This document shows, piece by piece, positions 1 to 5,054 of a stretch of DNA of 5,122 nt. Every line of letters begins with the position of its first letter. Position 1 is the first letter of the stretch. A model generated the notes under the pieces. The model was given only the letters and a program-made list of their open reading frames with translations. It was not told the origin of the DNA and did no database searches. Location: assembly GCA_003131945.1 (NCBI GenBank), contig PKWD01000396.1, positions 17,984 through 23,105 of the forward strand, in the 5' to 3' direction. Position numbers and translations under genes: made by a program. This DNA is from Acidimicrobiaceae bacterium (GTDB lineage Bacteria; Actinomycetota; Acidimicrobiia; Acidimicrobiales; UBA8190).

Positions 1-353
1 GAGGTGGCATTGGCCACGGTGCCGTCGCTGTAGGCACTGTCCTTGGCGTCGAGGTGGATCATGCGGCCGTTCACGCCGCCGATGGAGTCGATGTAGTCGA
101 AGTAGGCCTCGGTGCCGTCCTCCGCCCCCTTGAAGAGGCCGGGCAGCGGGGCGGTCAGGTCGTCGACCTGGCCCACGGTCACGCTCGTGCTGGTGACACC
201 GGGGGACGGTCCGGTGGGCGCCGTCGTGGGCGAGCTCGAGCTCGAGCCCGAGGTCGTGGTGGTGGCGGCCGTCTTCGGGGTGGAGGACGAGCAGGCGCTC
301 GCCACCAGGGCGATCAGCGCCACGGCCACGACGATCCAGGTACGGGTGACCAT
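1..353 (-). CDS. ABC transporter substrate-binding lipoprotein, branched-chain amino acid type (3' end outside window)
   Basis: This is the first ~117 residues of a secreted lipoprotein; the C-terminal part lies beyond the left edge. A short Arg-containing N-region (MVTRT) is followed by a hydrophobic stretch (about residues 6-19) and a lipobox LVASAC ending at Cys21, so the mature protein should be lipid-anchored outside the membrane. A low-complexity Ser/Thr/Pro linker (about 22-57) leads into the folded domain. The segment GLFKGAEDGTEAYFDYIDS followed by GGVNGR is characteristic of Leu/Ile/Val-binding-protein-like receptors (Peripla_BP_6 family), in which it forms the first helix and turn of lobe I. 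The ligand cannot be deduced, because the family also binds amides, urea and aromatic compounds. The start is ambiguous. ATG at 353 gives a normal 21-residue signal peptide and has GAGG at 362-365, 8 nt upstream. An in-frame GTG at 413 has the stronger purine tract AAAGGGGG but would add 20 residues before the signal peptide. No transporter permease or ATPase partner is visible on this strand. Confidence 0.85.
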   Translation of the reverse strand, partial: MVTRTWIVVAVALIALVASACSSSTPKTAATTTTSGSSSSSPTTAPTGPSPGVTSTSVTVGQVDDLTAPLPGLFKGAEDGTEAYFDYIDSIGGVNGRMIHLDAKDSAYSDGTVANAT

Positions 354-417
354 GGGCCTCGCCTCGGCGGCGTCGCCGGTGGCGATCGATCGGGTGCGTC
401 TCAAGGCGTCCACAATT

Positions 418-425
418 CCCCCTTT
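418..425 (-). promoter_or_regulatory. Purine-rich RBS-like tract supporting an alternative GTG start
   Basis: On the minus strand the tract AAAGGGGG lies 4 nt before a GTG at 413, which is in frame with the lipoprotein gene. If it is used, the signal peptide gains a 20-residue N-terminal extension (MDALRRTRS...). The conventional signal-peptide start at 353 is preferred on protein grounds, but the tract makes the choice uncertain. Confidence 0.35.
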
Positions 426-516
426 GGTCTCACCTGTCACCGGTCCCTCCCCGAGGTCCGTCAGCATGTCATAACGACCCCATGTCCCCACTGGCGGGGG
501 CAGTCGGAGCCGGGGC

Positions 517-530
517 CAGAACAGGTTCTA
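517..530 (-). promoter_or_regulatory. KstR-like operator upstream of the lipoprotein gene
   Basis: The minus-strand sequence TAGAACCTGTTCTG has a perfect AGAAC-CT-GTTCT inverted repeat. It fits the mycobacterial KstR motif TnnAACnnGTTnnA at every defined position except the last base (G instead of A). KstR is a TetR-family repressor of sterol-degradation genes that is relieved by steroid-CoA intermediates. The site is 104 bp upstream of the alternative GTG and 164 bp upstream of the ATG of the lipoprotein gene, and just past the stop codon of the esterase gene, where an operator for the lipoprotein gene would be expected. It overlaps by one base the loopless palindrome AGCCCGGGCT at 530-539. 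No regulator gene is in the window, so the assignment rests on motif similarity alone. Confidence 0.45.
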
Positions 531-548
531 GCCCGGGCTGATGCTACG

Positions 549-1862
549 TCAGGAAACTGGTGGTCGCCTGGCCGGCTGCCGCGCCATCGTGGCCGGCTCG
601 GCCGGGGGACCGTCTGCATCGCGGACCGGGGTCCGATGGCGCACGGCCTCGAGAAAGCGGACCACGGCGGCGACGGCGTGGGCGCTGCGGACCGAGGGCA
701 GGACGTCAAAGGCGTGCTGGGTATAGGGGAGCTCGGCGTAGAGGACAGGGGCGTCGGATACGGCCCGGAGGGCCTCGACGAAACGCCGGGCCTCGGCCAC
801 GGGGACCAGGGTGTCGTGGGTGCCGTGGACGACGAAGAAGGGCGGGGCATCGCTGTTCACCCGGTGCAGGGGGGAGGCGTCGTGATACACGACAGGGTCG
901 TCGTCGTAGCGGCGTTTGAACACGCGGCGCTCGAGGAGGGTCATGAGACCCTTGTCGTAGTGGCCCGTCCCCCGACCGGCGGACATGTCGTAGACGCCGT
1001 AGAAGGGGATGCAGGCGTCGACCGACGTGGGGGCGTCCTCGAATCCGGGCTGGAAGGCCGGGTCGCCGGGGGTGAGGGCCAGCATCGAGCAGAGATGCCC
1101 ACCGGCGGATCCTCCGCTCACGGCTATGAACCGGGGGTCGCCTCCGTACTCGGCTATGTGCTCTCTCACCCAGGCCAGGGCGAGCTTGCAGTCGACGAGG
1201 TGGTCGGGCCAGGTGGCCTTCGGGCTCAGCCGGTAGTTGATGGTGACGGTGACCCAGCCGCGCCGGGCCAGCTCGTGCAACAGGGGGAGACCCTGCTCCC
1301 GCTTGTCGCCGATGACCCAGGCGCCGCCGTGGATATAGATGAGGACGGGTCCGGCGGTGGGGGGATCGACCCGGCGGCGGATGATGTCGAGGCGGTGACC
1401 GTGGGCGGCGTCACCGGCGTAGTCGATGTTGTGGACCGCCTTCACCGATCGGGCCGGGCGGGGCAGTGGGTAGATGAGGCGGGGGAAGCGCCACATGGTG
1501 TCGCTGCCGGCCGCCGGCACCGCCACGTTCTCGGCCCGGGGCAGTGCCGCCTCTTCTTCCATACGGTCGAAGACGAGCGCGGCGCGGTGTCCGATGGCGG
1601 CCAGGATGCCGAGACCGATCCAGGACGCGGCGGCCAGGGCCAGGCCCACCCATCCGGGCCAGGAGCCGAAGGCGCCGGCCACAGCGAAGGCAACGGTGGC
1701 GGCCACCTGCCAGATGATGTGCCACACGGGCATCTCCCCCGTGTACCAGCCGGCGAAGAAGCTCGGCACCAGCAGGTGGGCGTGGCGGGCGGGCCGGAAG
1801 GCGTTCAGGACGAGAAGGGCACCGACCAGACTCGAAGCGAAGTACACCCACGCCCATGCCAT
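549..1862 (-). CDS. Membrane-anchored alpha/beta hydrolase (LipO/LipQ-like esterase)
   Basis: This is a 437-residue serine hydrolase with an N-terminal membrane region. Hydrophobic segments lie at about residues 4-21, 45-66 and 69-90, with a possible further one at 27-40. The catalytic domain begins near residue 145. The oxyanion-hole motif HGGAW is at 178-182, the nucleophile elbow GGSAGG at 250-255 with Ser252, the acid is probably Asp350 in HGTHD, and the base is His383 in QHAFD. The complete triad predicts an active carboxylesterase or lipase of the HGG (hormone-sensitive lipase/BD-FAE) class, facing one side of the membrane. The arrangement of several N-terminal helices before an HGGAW hydrolase, and the length of about 420-440 residues, match mycobacterial LipO and LipQ. 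The physiological substrate is unknown. The C-terminal ~25 residues are Pro/Arg-rich and probably disordered. The start ATG at 1862 is 45 bp after the ogt stop and has only a weak GGGG tract upstream. Co-transcription with the DNA-repair genes is likely from spacing, but a functional link is not evident. Confidence 0.9.
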   Translation of the reverse strand: MAWAWVYFASSLVGALLVLNAFRPARHAHLLVPSFFAGWYTGEMPVWHIIWQVAATVAFAVAGAFGSWPGWVGLALAAASWIGLGILAAIGHRAALVFDRMEEEAALPRAENVAVPAAGSDTMWRFPRLIYPLPRPARSVKAVHNIDYAGDAAHGHRLDIIRRRVDPPTAGPVLIYIHGGAWVIGDKREQGLPLLHELARRGWVTVTINYRLSPKATWPDHLVDCKLALAWVREHIAEYGGDPRFIAVSGGSAGGHLCSMLALTPGDPAFQPGFEDAPTSVDACIPFYGVYDMSAGRGTGHYDKGLMTLLERRVFKRRYDDDPVVYHDASPLHRVNSDAPPFFVVHGTHDTLVPVAEARRFVEALRAVSDAPVLYAELPYTQHAFDVLPSVRSAHAVAAVVRFLEAVRHRTPVRDADGPPAEPATMARQPARRPPVS

Positions 1863-1907
1863 GGCCCCATCTTCGCTTACGCAGAGGCCGGGAACGAAGC
1901 GGAGCGC

Positions 1908-2462
1908 TTACGAGGCGCGGCGACGGCGGGCGGGGACAGAAGCCCGCCCATCATGGCGAAGGCCGCCCTCGTGGTCGAGCAGGCGCTGCTTGAGCTCGAG
2001 GCCGCCGCCGTATCCGGTGAGGCTCCCGTTGGCTCCGATCACCCGGTGGCAGGGGAGCACGAGAGGAATGGGGTTGCGGCCGTTGGCCAAGCCGACGGCC
2101 CGGCAAGCTTTCGGGTTGCCGATTCGGACGGCGAGCTCGCCGTAACTCTCGGTGGCGCCGTAGGCGATGTCGGCCAGGGCCAACCAGACCCGACGTTGGA
2201 AGTCGGTTCCGGCCGGGTCGAGGGGGAGCGAGAACTCCTTCAGGTCGCCGCTGAAGTAGGCGTCGATCTGCTCGACGGCGGCGACGACGGTCGCCGGTCG
2301 GCCGGCCCGGTCGGGGTCGAAGTGGCGCCGGACATAGGAGTCGGGGAGGTGGAGAAAGTGCAGAGCCTCGTCGTCTCCGATCACCATCATCTCGCCGACG
2401 GGAGTGGCGATCACGGTCCACTCGTCGGAGATCCCCAACGCCGGGCCAACGGTCACGGTCAT
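1908..2462 (-). CDS. ogt: Methylated-DNA--[protein]-cysteine S-methyltransferase
   Basis: This 184-residue suicide repair protein transfers the alkyl group from O6-alkylguanine (and O4-alkylthymine) in DNA to its own cysteine. The N-terminal ribonuclease-like domain covers about residues 1-85 and the DNA-binding/catalytic domain about 86-168. The signature PCHRV is at 137-141, with Cys138 as methyl acceptor. Tyr107 in ESYGELA and Arg121 in CRAVGLANGRNP correspond to the nucleotide-flipping Tyr and the finger Arg of human AGT. The downstream segment GANGSLTGYGGG, followed by LELKQRLLDHE, is typical of the family. A basic tail (about 170-184) is not part of the conserved fold. The start at 2462 is chosen because its ATG overlaps the stop of the upstream ada-alkA gene as ATGA and has AAGGAG 5 nt upstream. 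A longer frame starting at 2501 would add 13 non-conserved residues and is rejected. The overlap implies translational coupling with the Ada-AlkA fusion, which lacks its own Ogt domain. Confidence 0.95.
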   Translation of the reverse strand: MTVTVGPALGISDEWTVIATPVGEMMVIGDDEALHFLHLPDSYVRRHFDPDRAGRPATVVAAVEQIDAYFSGDLKEFSLPLDPAGTDFQRRVWLALADIAYGATESYGELAVRIGNPKACRAVGLANGRNPIPLVLPCHRVIGANGSLTGYGGGLELKQRLLDHEGGLRHDGRASVPARRRRAS

Positions 2463-4009
2463 GTCTTCTCCTTGTCCGGTCGGTCCAGCAGGCCCGACCA
2501 CAGGTATTGAAGGGCGTAGGCCCGGTACGGTCTCCAGGACTCGGCCCGGGCGAGAGCGGACCGCTCGCCGCCGGGTAGTCCGAGGCGTTCGAAGGCGCGG
2601 CGGACACCGAGATCACCGGCCAGGAAGGCGTCGGGGTCGCCGAGGGCGCGCATCCTCACATAGGCCACGGTCCAGGGGCCGATGCCGGGGACGTCGAGCA
2701 GTGTGGCGCTCACGGCATCGCGGTCGGCACCGGGATCGAGGACGATGGCGCCGATGGCCAGGAGCCCGGTGACGCGCAGCAATGCCCGGGCCCGCCCCTC
2801 GGGTATCGGCAGGTCGGAGGGCGAGAGACCGGCGATGACCTCGGCCGTCGGGAAGGTCCTCGTCACGGTGCCGACGGGCGCCGGCAGGAGGCGGCCGTAG
2901 TCGGCGGCCAGACGGCCGGCGACGGTCCGGGCCCCGGATACGGTCACCTGTTGGCCAAGGACGGCCCTCACGATGAGCTCGTCGCCGTCGACATGGCCGG
3001 GGATCCGGAGCCCGGGCACGGCGGCGACGGCGGGCCCGAGGAGAGGATCGGCCCCGAGCACCTCACCCACGGCGGCGGGATCGGCGTCGAGGTCGAAGAG
3101 GTGGCGCAGGCGCTTGGCCGCCATGGTGAGGTCCCGGAGGTCCTCGAGCTGCAGGACACAGCGCAGCCAGCCGTCGTCGCCGTCGGACATGGTGGCCACA
3201 CCGGTCCCGTGGGGCAGGGTGAGGGCCCGGCTGTAATGCTCGGCGTCACCCTCCTCCACCCCGGGCACGGCGCGGGCGGCCAGGAAGCTGAACAGCAAAG
3301 AGGAGGGAAAAGGCTGACGGTAGGCCAGGCGCAAGGTCACCGAGGCCGGCGCCGACGGCTCGTCGGTGCTCGGGCCGGTACGGGTTCCGTTGGCCCGTCG
3401 CACCGAACGCTTCACCCGGTCCCTCAAGGCCGTGGGGGCCTCGCCGAAGACGGCCCGGACGGTGTCGTTGAACTGTCGGACACTTCCGAACCCGGCGGCG
3501 AAGGCCACGTCGGCGGCCCGGAGATCGGTGGTCTCGAGCAGGATGCGGGCCGTCTCGGCCCGCTGGGCCCGGGCCAGCTCCAGAGGGCCGGCGCCGACCT
3601 CGGTGACGAGCAGGCGCTGCAACTGGCGGGAGCTGTAGCCGAGGCGGCGGGCCAGACCGGCGACGCCTTCGCGGTCGACGACCCCGTCGGTGATCGAGCG
3701 CATGGCCCGGCCGACGACATCACCGCGACGGTTCCACTCCGGAGAGCCGGGAGCGGTGTCGGGACGGCAGCGTTTGCAGGCCCGGAAACCCCCCCGTTGG
3801 GCGGCGGCCGATGTCGGGTAGAAGCGGACCCGGTCACGACGGGGCATGACCGACGGGCAACTGGGCCGGCAGTAGATGCCGGTCGAGGTCACGGCGACGA
3901 AGAACCAGCCGTCGAAGCGGACGTCGCGGGCCTGCATGGCCCGGTAGCGGGGGTCGTCGTCGCCGGCCACCTCTTCGCCGGCGACGATCGGGGAGGTCGT
4001 CACGGTCAC
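2459..4009 (-). CDS. alkA: Ada methyl-phosphotriester sensor/AraC regulator fused to AlkA 3-methyladenine DNA glycosylase
   Basis: This 516-residue bifunctional protein combines the transcriptional sensor of the adaptive response with a base-excision enzyme. Residues about 20-85 form the Ada zinc domain: Cys47, Cys51, Cys78 and Cys81 are the four ligands (GIYCRPSCP and CKRC), and Cys47 corresponds to E. coli Ada Cys38, which accepts methyl from DNA phosphotriesters. An AraC-type double HTH follows (about 97-200; GLARRLGYSSRQLQR and VAFAAGFGSVRQFN). After a linker (about 201-224), the AlkA N-terminal domain (225-335) and HhH-GPD glycosylase domain (340-510) begin. The hairpin is at PGIGPWT (441-447), and Asp466 in AFLAGDLGVRRAF is the expected catalytic aspartate. 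The protein should excise alkylated bases such as 3-methyladenine and, once methylated, activate its own operon. The start GTG at 4009 is supported by an extended -10 element six bases before it, giving a leaderless mRNA. GTG codons at 4003 and 3970 are alternatives. The 3' end overlaps ogt by ATGA. Confidence 0.95.
   Translation of the reverse strand: MTVTTSPIVAGEEVAGDDDPRYRAMQARDVRFDGWFFVAVTSTGIYCRPSCPSVMPRRDRVRFYPTSAAAQRGGFRACKRCRPDTAPGSPEWNRRGDVVGRAMRSITDGVVDREGVAGLARRLGYSSRQLQRLLVTEVGAGPLELARAQRAETARILLETTDLRAADVAFAAGFGSVRQFNDTVRAVFGEAPTALRDRVKRSVRRANGTRTGPSTDEPSAPASVTLRLAYRQPFPSSLLFSFLAARAVPGVEEGDAEHYSRALTLPHGTGVATMSDGDDGWLRCVLQLEDLRDLTMAAKRLRHLFDLDADPAAVGEVLGADPLLGPAVAAVPGLRIPGHVDGDELIVRAVLGQQVTVSGARTVAGRLAADYGRLLPAPVGTVTRTFPTAEVIAGLSPSDLPIPEGRARALLRVTGLLAIGAIVLDPGADRDAVSATLLDVPGIGPWTVAYVRMRALGDPDAFLAGDLGVRRAFERLGLPGGERSALARAESWRPYRAYALQYLWSGLLDRPDKEKT
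2468..2473 (-). promoter_or_regulatory. Shine-Dalgarno site of ogt inside the end of ada-alkA
   Basis: AAGGAG on the minus strand lies 5 nt before the ATG at 2462. It sits within the last codons of the upstream gene (Lys-Glu-Lys-Thr end). With the ATGA stop/start overlap, it fixes the ogt start and indicates coupled translation. Confidence 0.8.
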
Positions 4010-4015
4010 CCGAGC

Positions 4016-4024
4016 AGTATCCCA
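4016..4024 (-). promoter_or_regulatory. Extended -10 promoter element of the ada-alkA/ogt operon (leaderless)
   Basis: The minus strand reads TGG-GATACT and then six bases before the GTG at 4009. GATACT is one base from the TATACT type of -10 element, and the preceding TGG fits an extended -10. The six-base gap would put the transcription start on the G of the GTG codon, so the message would have no leader or ribosome-binding site. Consistent with this, no Shine-Dalgarno sequence is visible. No clear -35 box was found, which fits either an extended -10 promoter or one that needs an activator such as methylated Ada. Confidence 0.5.
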
Positions 4025-4062
4025 GGGCAGCGGGATCTCTTCTGGCGGGTTTCGGACATGCG

Positions 4063-4076
4063 GATCGGGTCCGATC
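4063..4076. repeat. 14-bp palindrome between enoyl-CoA isomerase gene and ada-alkA promoter
   Basis: GATCGG-GT-CCGATC is an inverted repeat with 6-bp arms and a 2-bp centre. It ends on the last base of the TAG stop codon of the crotonase gene and is 40 bp upstream of the proposed ada-alkA -10 element. There is no T-tract on either side, so an intrinsic terminator is not supported. A dimeric-regulator operator is possible. A second, weaker inverted repeat (ATCCC, 8-bp loop, GGGAT) occupies 4019-4036 and overlaps the proposed -10. Confidence 0.4.
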
Positions 4077-4732
4077 TAGTGCACAGCGCAGACCTCGGCG
4101 GCCGCCGCGTACATCAGTCGTTTGTGTTCGGCGACGACGGCCTTGTTCTTGTCGGCCAGGGAGGTGGCCAACTCGACGGCGGTGGCGAGGACGAGGTCCT
4201 CGGGCACGACATGGTGGGCGATGCCGGCGGCGAAGGCGGCGGCGGCGTCGTAACGACGACCGGTCAGGATGGCGTCGTGCAGGGTGGCGTGGGGCAGCTT
4301 GGCCGCCAGGACGGCGTACATGGCGTCGGTCAGGGGCAGCCCCAGATCGACTTCGGGAAGACACCAGTAGCCGCGGTCCTCTCTCATGACGAGAAAATCG
4401 TGGGACGAGGCCAACATGGCGCCGGCGGCGAAGGCATGGCCGTTGACGGCGGCCACGGTGAGGACGGGCAGGCGCAGCAGGCGGCCGAGGAGTCGCTCGA
4501 CGTCGGCCACCATGGGCCCGGCGTCATCGCCGGCGCCGGCCATCCAGTCGAGATCGAGGCCGTTGGAATAGAACTTTCCTTCACCGGTGGTGACGACGGC
4601 CAGCGGCGCCGGTTGCCCCTCGATCTCGTCCAGGTGCCCATGGAGAGCGTCGACGGAGGCGCGATTGAATCTGTTCTCGCCGTTGGACATGCGGATGATC
4701 CAGACGGTTCCGCTTCTCTCGATCTCGAACAT
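4076..4732 (-). CDS. Enoyl-CoA hydratase/isomerase family protein, probable delta3,delta2-enoyl-CoA isomerase
   Basis: This 218-residue protein has the crotonase fold. It should act on enoyl-CoA thioesters in the cytoplasm, most likely moving a 3-double bond to the 2-trans position so that unsaturated acyl-CoAs can enter beta-oxidation. The first oxyanion-hole segment is FYSNGLDLDW (54-63) and the second is NGHAFAAGAM (97-106). Glu127 in LPEVDLGLPL occupies the position of the single catalytic glutamate of eukaryotic-type enoyl-CoA isomerases. Met105 follows the second oxyanion loop, where hydratases usually carry a GGG-x-E segment with their first glutamate; a hydratase would therefore lack one of its two acids here. 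The FNRASVDAL start and YSNGLDL motif also resemble the peroxisomal/plant ECI group. At 218 residues it is shorter than typical hydratases (about 255-260), mainly because the C-terminal helices are reduced. The ATG at 4732 has GAGGAGG upstream. The exact substrate is uncertain. Confidence 0.87.
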   Translation of the reverse strand: MFEIERSGTVWIIRMSNGENRFNRASVDALHGHLDEIEGQPAPLAVVTTGEGKFYSNGLDLDWMAGAGDDAGPMVADVERLLGRLLRLPVLTVAAVNGHAFAAGAMLASSHDFLVMREDRGYWCLPEVDLGLPLTDAMYAVLAAKLPHATLHDAILTGRRYDAAAAFAAGIAHHVVPEDLVLATAVELATSLADKNKAVVAEHKRLMYAAAAEVCAVH

Positions 4733-4735
4733 GGT

Positions 4736-4742
4736 CCTCCTC
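4736..4742 (-). promoter_or_regulatory. Strong Shine-Dalgarno site of the enoyl-CoA isomerase gene
   Basis: GAGGAGG on the minus strand ends 3 nt before the ATG at 4732. The first GAGG of the tract gives a more usual 6-nt spacing. It supports 4732 as the start; this gene therefore uses a leader, unlike the adjacent ada-alkA gene. Confidence 0.65.
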
Positions 4743-4756
4743 GGCTACCTCTTCTT

Positions 4757-4798
4757 CGGGCGGTGCGACGCAACGTCTCCGGGCGGTGCGGGGCAACG
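4757..4798. repeat. Two 19-bp direct repeats (23-bp period) in divergent intergenic region
   Basis: CGGGCGGTGCGACGCAACG (4757-4775) and CGGGCGGTGCGGGGCAACG (4780-4798) agree at 17 of 19 positions and are separated by 4 bp. The 23-bp period is close to two DNA turns, placing both copies on the same helix face. They lie between the divergent enoyl-CoA isomerase gene (-) and MBL/ABC locus (+). A small palindrome GACG-CAA-CGTC (4767-4777) includes the end of the first copy. A pair of regulator-binding sites is the simplest reading, but a chance duplication cannot be excluded. Confidence 0.5.
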
Positions 4799-4808
4799 GT
4801 AATTCCTA

Positions 4809-4814
4809 TAGCTT
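4809..4814 (+). promoter_or_regulatory. Possible -10 element for a leaderless MBL-gene transcript
   Basis: TAGCTT fits TAnnnT and ends six bases before the ATG at 4821, the same spacing seen at the ada-alkA start. No Shine-Dalgarno sequence precedes this ATG. The surrounding AATTCCTATAGCTT is the only A/T-rich patch in the intergenic region and may also serve the divergent gene. The evidence is weak without a -35 box. Confidence 0.3.
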
Positions 4815-4820
4815 CGCCCG

Positions 4821-5054
4821 ATGGCGCCTCGGGCGGGGGATCCGGATCCCGTTGAGCGGGACGACCGGTTGGCGACGAAGCGCTGGAAAGTCGGCAGCGC
4901 CGTCCTCACCAGCGTGGTCGAGAACCAGATCGACCGCATACCGCCTGAGTTCTTCTTCGCGGACGCCACGAGCGACGCCGTCGGACGCCACGGCTGGCTG
5001 GTGCCGGACTACGCCTAAGCCGACGGCACCATCTCGCTGCGGGTCCAGGCGTTC
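4821..5054 (+). pseudogene. N-terminal remnant of an MBL-fold metallo-hydrolase, interrupted by an in-frame stop
   Basis: The open part (65 codons, to TAA at 5016-5018) contains KRWKVGSAVLTSVVE, then EFFFADATSDAV and HGWLVPDY. This pattern is the N-terminal beta-strand region of a group of actinobacterial MBL-fold hydrolases (of the type WxIGDVxVTxVxE ... DATPEAV ... GWLxPHF). After the TAA the same frame continues with ADGTISLRVQAFVIEV, which matches the next strands of those proteins (DGxxxLSxHALVVE). The stop codon therefore breaks a formerly continuous gene. The expected continuation (VDTCVGN...) and the metal-binding HxHxDH motif are absent; from about 5055 the sequence instead resembles an ABC ATPase. 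Such hydrolases are usually near 280-300 residues, so only about a quarter remains. The peptide up to the stop could still be translated but cannot bind metal. A sequencing error could explain the stop but not the lost continuation. Family assignment is from recalled consensus and is fairly secure; the exact 3' border is uncertain. Confidence 0.65.

Noticed and set aside
235..248. GAGCTCGAGCTCGAG repeat in the lipoprotein gene
   Set aside because: It encodes the Ser-rich linker after the lipobox and is explained by repeated Ser codons rather than a regulatory or mobile element.
476..502. Possible terminator hairpin (CCCC, 6-nt loop, GGGG) between esterase and lipoprotein genes
   Set aside because: The stem is only about 4-5 bp and no T-tract follows on the minus strand.
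2463..2501. 13-residue N-terminal extension of Ogt
   Set aside because: It lies inside the end of ada-alkA and is not conserved in character. The ATG at 2462 has the SD site and the ATGA overlap.
54..2510. 818-codon plus-strand open frame opposite the esterase and ogt genes
   Set aside because: The translation is rich in Gly, Arg, Asp, Val and His with no recognisable domain. It lies antisense to two genes with intact catalytic motifs. Long antisense frames are expected in very GC-rich DNA.
2951..4855. 634-codon plus-strand open frame opposite ada-alkA and the isomerase gene
   Set aside because: It has low-complexity Gly/His/Asp-rich composition, no motifs, and runs antisense across two well-supported genes and the intergenic spaces; it is a composition artefact.
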